A stretch of 64,000 nucleotides of DNA from NCBI RefSeq assembly GCF_023703375.1, contig NZ_JAMQGO010000001.1, forward strand, positions 558,001 to 622,000, given 5' to 3'. The notes below the pieces were generated by a model. It worked only from the letters and a program-made list of their open reading frames with translations, was not told the origin of the DNA and did not search any database. This DNA comes from Lutimaribacter degradans. Its GTDB lineage: Bacteria; Pseudomonadota; Alphaproteobacteria; Rhodobacterales; Rhodobacteraceae. The translations under genes and the position numbers were made by a program. The stretch's first letter is position 1. Each line of letters begins with the position of its first letter. Shown one piece after another: positions 61,372-64,000 of this stretch.

Positions 61372-62490
61372 ATGTTGAACGGGCAGATGGTGCGGGCCCT
61401 CGGCGCGATGTCGGGCACGTCGCTGGACGGGATCGACGCGGCGGTGGTGGAAACCGACGGCGTGACGATTTCGGGCTTCGGTCCGACGGCCTATCGCGAT
61501 TATTCCGATGACGAGCAGGCGGTGCTGCGCGCAGCCCTGGGCCGCTGGCCGGGTGAGCCGGGGGTGGCACCGGCGGCCGCGCTGCTGGAAGCGGCCCATG
61601 CCGAGGTTCTGGGCGGCTTTGCGGGGATCGACCTGGTGGGGTTTCACGGTCAGACCCTGGCGCATGAGCCGCAGGGGCGCGGCACGCACCAGGCGGGTGA
61701 CGGGGCGCGGCTGGCGGCGCGGCTGGGCCTGCCGGTGGTGTGGGATTTCCGTAGTGCCGACGTGCGGCTGGGCGGGCAGGGCGCGCCGCTGGCACCGTTT
61801 TTCCATTGGGCCTGCGCGCGCCATATCGGTGCCCGGGCGCCGCTTGCCTTTCTCAACCTGGGCGGTGTCGGCAACCTGACCTGGGTGGACCCGACGGCGA
61901 GCACGCCCGAGGCGGAAGGCGCGCTGCTGGCCTTTGACACCGGGCCGGCCAATGCGCCGATCAACGACCTGATGATGGAACGGCGCGGTCTGGCCTATGA
62001 CCGCGATGGTGCGCTGGCCGCGACGGGGCAGGTGGCGGACGGCGCGTTGGAGATGTTTCTCGAAGAGGGGTATTTCTTCAAGATGCCGCCCAAGTCCCTG
62101 GATCGCAACGATTTCTCGATGATGCTCGCGCTGGTGCGCGAGTTGGACGATGCCGATGCCGCCGCCACGATGACGGCGATGTCGGCGGCGGCGGTGATGG
62201 GGGGCATGCAGTTCTGCCCCACCCCGCCCGAGCGGTTGTTGGTAACGGGCGGCGGGCGGCACAACCCGGTGATGATGGAAATGCTGGCCGCCGGGCTGGA
62301 TTGCCCGGTCGGGCCGGTCGAGGCGGTGGGGCTGGACGGCGATATGCTCGAGGCGCAGGCCTTCGCCTATCTCGCGGTGCGCGTGGCACGCGGCTTGCCC
62401 ACCTCTTGCCGTGGCACCACGGGAGTGCGTGCCGCGGTGGGCGGCGGCGAGATAAGCGGCGACCTGTCTGGCCTGATGGCGGCGCGATAA
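61372..62490 (+). CDS. anmK: Anhydro-N-acetylmuramic acid kinase
   Basis: Cleaves and phosphorylates 1,6-anhydro-MurNAc from cell-wall turnover to MurNAc 6-phosphate. The 372-residue protein has [17 protein letters not shown] at the start (phosphate-binding), GFHGQT, and [11 protein letters not shown] and [12 protein letters not shown] (ATP and sugar sites). Start at 61372 after AAGGAAAAGG. Divergent from tyrS across 63 bases, a conserved arrangement in Rhodobacterales. Confidence 0.95.
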   Translation: MLNGQMVRALGAMSGTSLDGIDAAVVETDGVTISGFGPTAYRDYSDDEQAVLRAALGRWPGEPGVAPAAALLEAAHAEVLGGFAGIDLVGFHGQTLAHEPQGRGTHQAGDGARLAARLGLPVVWDFRSADVRLGGQGAPLAPFFHWACARHIGARAPLAFLNLGGVGNLTWVDPTASTPEAEGALLAFDTGPANAPINDLMMERRGLAYDRDGALAATGQVADGALEMFLEEGYFFKMPPKSLDRNDFSMMLALVRELDDADAAATMTAMSAAAVMGGMQFCPTPPERLLVTGGGRHNPVMMEMLAAGLDCPVGPVEAVGLDGDMLEAQAFAYLAVRVARGLPTSCRGTTGVRAAVGGGEISGDLSGLMAAR

Positions 62491-62590
62491 CCCGAGAACG
62501 CGCAGCCGGGCCGCGCAAGGCAAGGCGTTCACAGGTGGGATTGTGCCCCGCCCCCGGCATGTTACCTTGTGCCCAGAAAAGAGGAGCGGC

Positions 62591-64000
62591 ATGGTTTCCC
62601 GAGTTATCCCCGTCGATCCGTTCGACCTGGTCATTATCGGCGGCACAGGCGACCTGGCACGGCGCAAGATCCTGCCTGCGCTTTACCGGCGTTTCTGCGC
62701 GGGCCAGATGCCCGATGGGGCGCGGGTCATCGGGGCGGCGCGCTCGGACATGGATGATGCCGCCTGGCGCGATTTCGTGGGCGCGGCGCTGGATGAGTTC
62801 GCAGGCGCGGCGGGCTGCGACGATCGCGGGCGATTCCTTTCGATGTTGTCCTATGTCACGCTGGACGCCCTGGGCGCGCGCGGCTGGGATAAGCTGGCCG
62901 AGATGCTGGACAGTTCGCGGGTGCGCGCCTTTTATTTTTCGGTGGGGCCACGCTTGTTCGGGCCCCTGGCCGAGCGTTTGCAGCGGCACGGGTTGGCCGA
63001 TGAAGGCGCGCGCATCGTGGTGGAAAAGCCCTTTGGTCACGACCTTGGTTCGGCGCGGGCGCTGAACGTGGCGCTTGCCCAGCATTTCGACGAAAACCAG
63101 ATTTACCGCATCGACCATTACCTGGGCAAGGAAACGGTGCAGAACCTGATGGCGATCCGGTTCGGCAACATGCTGTTCGAGCCGTTGTGGAACAGCCAGT
63201 ATGTCGATCACATCCAGATCACCGTCGCCGAAACCGTGGGCGTGAATGGCCGGGGCGAGTATTACGAGCGCGCGGGCGCGATGCGCGACATGGTGCAAAA
63301 CCACATGATGCAGCTTTTGTGCCTGATCGCGATGGAGCCGCCCGCCAAGTTCGAGCCGGATGCCGTGCGCGACGAGAAGCTCAAGGTGATCCGCGCGCTC
63401 GACCCCGTGGAAGAAACCGACGTGGTACGCGGGCAATACCTGGCCGATGGCGCGCAACCGGGCTTCAAGGAGCATGTGGAGAACGCAGAATCCACCACCG
63501 AAAGTTTCATCGCGCTGAAGGCCCGGATCAGCAACTGGCGTTGGGCGGGCACACCGTTCTACCTGCGCACGGGCAAGCGGTTGCGCGCGCGGACCACCGA
63601 GATTGCCGTGGTGTTCAAGGACACGCCACATTCGATCTTTGGGCCCGAGGCGGGCCAGCATCGCAACATCCTGACGATTCGCCTGCAACCCAACGAAGGC
63701 ATCGACCTGGGCGTGACCATCAAGGAGCCGGGGCCGGGCGGGATGCGGCTGATCGACGTGCCGCTGGACATGACCTTCGCCCAGGCCCTTGGCCCCGAGG
63801 CCGAAGGGGTGCCGGATGCTTACGAACGGTTGATCATGGACGTGATCCGGGGCAACCAGACGCTGTTCATGCGTGGCGACGAGGTCGAGGCGGCCTGGGC
63901 CTGGACCGATCCGATCATCGCCCGCTGGGAAGAGGCGGGGCAGGTGCCGTTGACTTATGACACCGGCAGTTCCGGCCCCGAAGAGGCGCTGGCGCTCATG
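62591..64000 (+). CDS. zwf: Glucose-6-phosphate 1-dehydrogenase (3' partial)
   Basis: First enzyme of the oxidative pentose phosphate and Entner-Doudoroff routes, oxidising glucose 6-phosphate with NADP. It runs off the right edge with 470 codons visible; the family length of about 485 suggests roughly 10-20 residues are missing. NADP-binding [10 protein letters not shown] is near residue 18 and the catalytic RIDHYLGKE near residue 175. GAGGAG precedes the ATG. No stop occurs in the visible part. The usual partners pgl and edd/eda would lie beyond the edge. Confidence 0.96.
   Translation, partial: MVSRVIPVDPFDLVIIGGTGDLARRKILPALYRRFCAGQMPDGARVIGAARSDMDDAAWRDFVGAALDEFAGAAGCDDRGRFLSMLSYVTLDALGARGWDKLAEMLDSSRVRAFYFSVGPRLFGPLAERLQRHGLADEGARIVVEKPFGHDLGSARALNVALAQHFDENQIYRIDHYLGKETVQNLMAIRFGNMLFEPLWNSQYVDHIQITVAETVGVNGRGEYYERAGAMRDMVQNHMMQLLCLIAMEPPAKFEPDAVRDEKLKVIRALDPVEETDVVRGQYLADGAQPGFKEHVENAESTTESFIALKARISNWRWAGTPFYLRTGKRLRARTTEIAVVFKDTPHSIFGPEAGQHRNILTIRLQPNEGIDLGVTIKEPGPGGMRLIDVPLDMTFAQALGPEAEGVPDAYERLIMDVIRGNQTLFMRGDEVEAAWAWTDPIIARWEEAGQVPLTYDTGSSGPEEALALM

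Noticed and set aside
61309..62667. Extension of the tyrS reading frame upstream to give an 870-residue protein
   Set aside because: The extra part is antisense to anmK, has Arg/Gly/His-rich composition without family similarity, and tyrS has a normal start at 61308.
1..64000. CRISPR arrays, tRNA or rRNA genes, transposases
   Set aside because: Reading through all intergenic regions showed no regularly spaced repeats, cloverleaf-like genes or insertion-sequence ends.

Overview
The window is about 64 kb of G+C-rich, gene-dense bacterial chromosome. Gene content and order point to an alphaproteobacterium of the Rhodobacteraceae (Roseobacter/Rhodobacter group). Diagnostic features are the ntrBC-ntrYX-trkAH-hfq-hflX block with NtrC and NtrX that lack the sigma-54 contact loop, a fused ispDF, an IalB-family periplasmic protein, a PAS_5-type single-PAS protein, class II DAHP synthase, and the aroK-aroB block with xerD and the CorC-like gene upstream on the opposite strand. 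No tRNA, rRNA, CRISPR, prophage or insertion sequence was seen. The genus cannot be fixed from the sequence alone.

Layout. 0-9.4 kb: a peptidyl-prolyl isomerase (cut by the left edge), DUF4336 and DUF3179 proteins, an aminotransferase, cysS (with an unusually AT-rich 3' third), cimA, an alpha/beta hydrolase overlapping a squalene/phytoene-synthase-like protein, and an IalB-family protein. 9.4-9.8 kb: a non-coding island that looks like two tandem minus-strand small RNAs. 9.8-19.4 kb: a HerA-like ATPase, an orphan Tat-exported solute-binding protein, and a complete branched-chain-amino-acid-type ABC importer read leftwards (binding protein, livG, livF, a small secreted cysteine protein, livH, livM). 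19.4-28.5 kb: a PQQ-type sugar dehydrogenase, a GlxA-type regulator, DAHP synthase, a PAS protein facing yicC across CtrA-like sites, gmk, gamma-carbonic anhydrase and a cystathionine lyase. 27.4-31.2 kb: a phosphate regulon phoR-[Pho box]-pstB-phoU-phoB in which pstS, pstC and pstA are missing. 31.3-37.2 kb: a LysR regulator divergent from glutaryl-CoA dehydrogenase, then a fused alpha/beta 2-oxoacid dehydrogenase E1 overlapping a FAD oxidoreductase. 37.2-39.3 kb: cinA-pgpA-ispDF, translationally coupled. 39.5-46.7 kb: dusB-ntrB-ntrC and ntrY-ntrX (nitrogen and redox signalling). 46.7-54.2 kb: a lipoprotein, trkA-trkH (potassium uptake), hfq-hflX, an amidase and a DUF2189 membrane protein. 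54.2-64 kb: a CorC-like CBS protein, xerD, a periplasmic helical protein with a 49-residue membrane protein upstream, aroK-aroB, tyrS, anmK and zwf (cut by the right edge).

Translational coupling is common: ATGA or TGATG overlaps join PPIase/DUF4336, livH/livM, metC/phoR, E1/FAD oxidoreductase, cinA/pgpA/ispDF, dusB/ntrB/ntrC, hfq/hflX, xerD/periplasmic protein and aroK/aroB. Most of the window is core metabolism and regulation. The observations most worth following are the tandem small-RNA island at 9.5-9.8 kb, the phosphate operon lacking its binding protein and permeases, the compositional break inside cysS, the CtrA-like sites at 23.9 kb, and small genes that are easily missed (58020-58169 and 15573-15905). 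No clear new multi-gene defence or mobile system was found.
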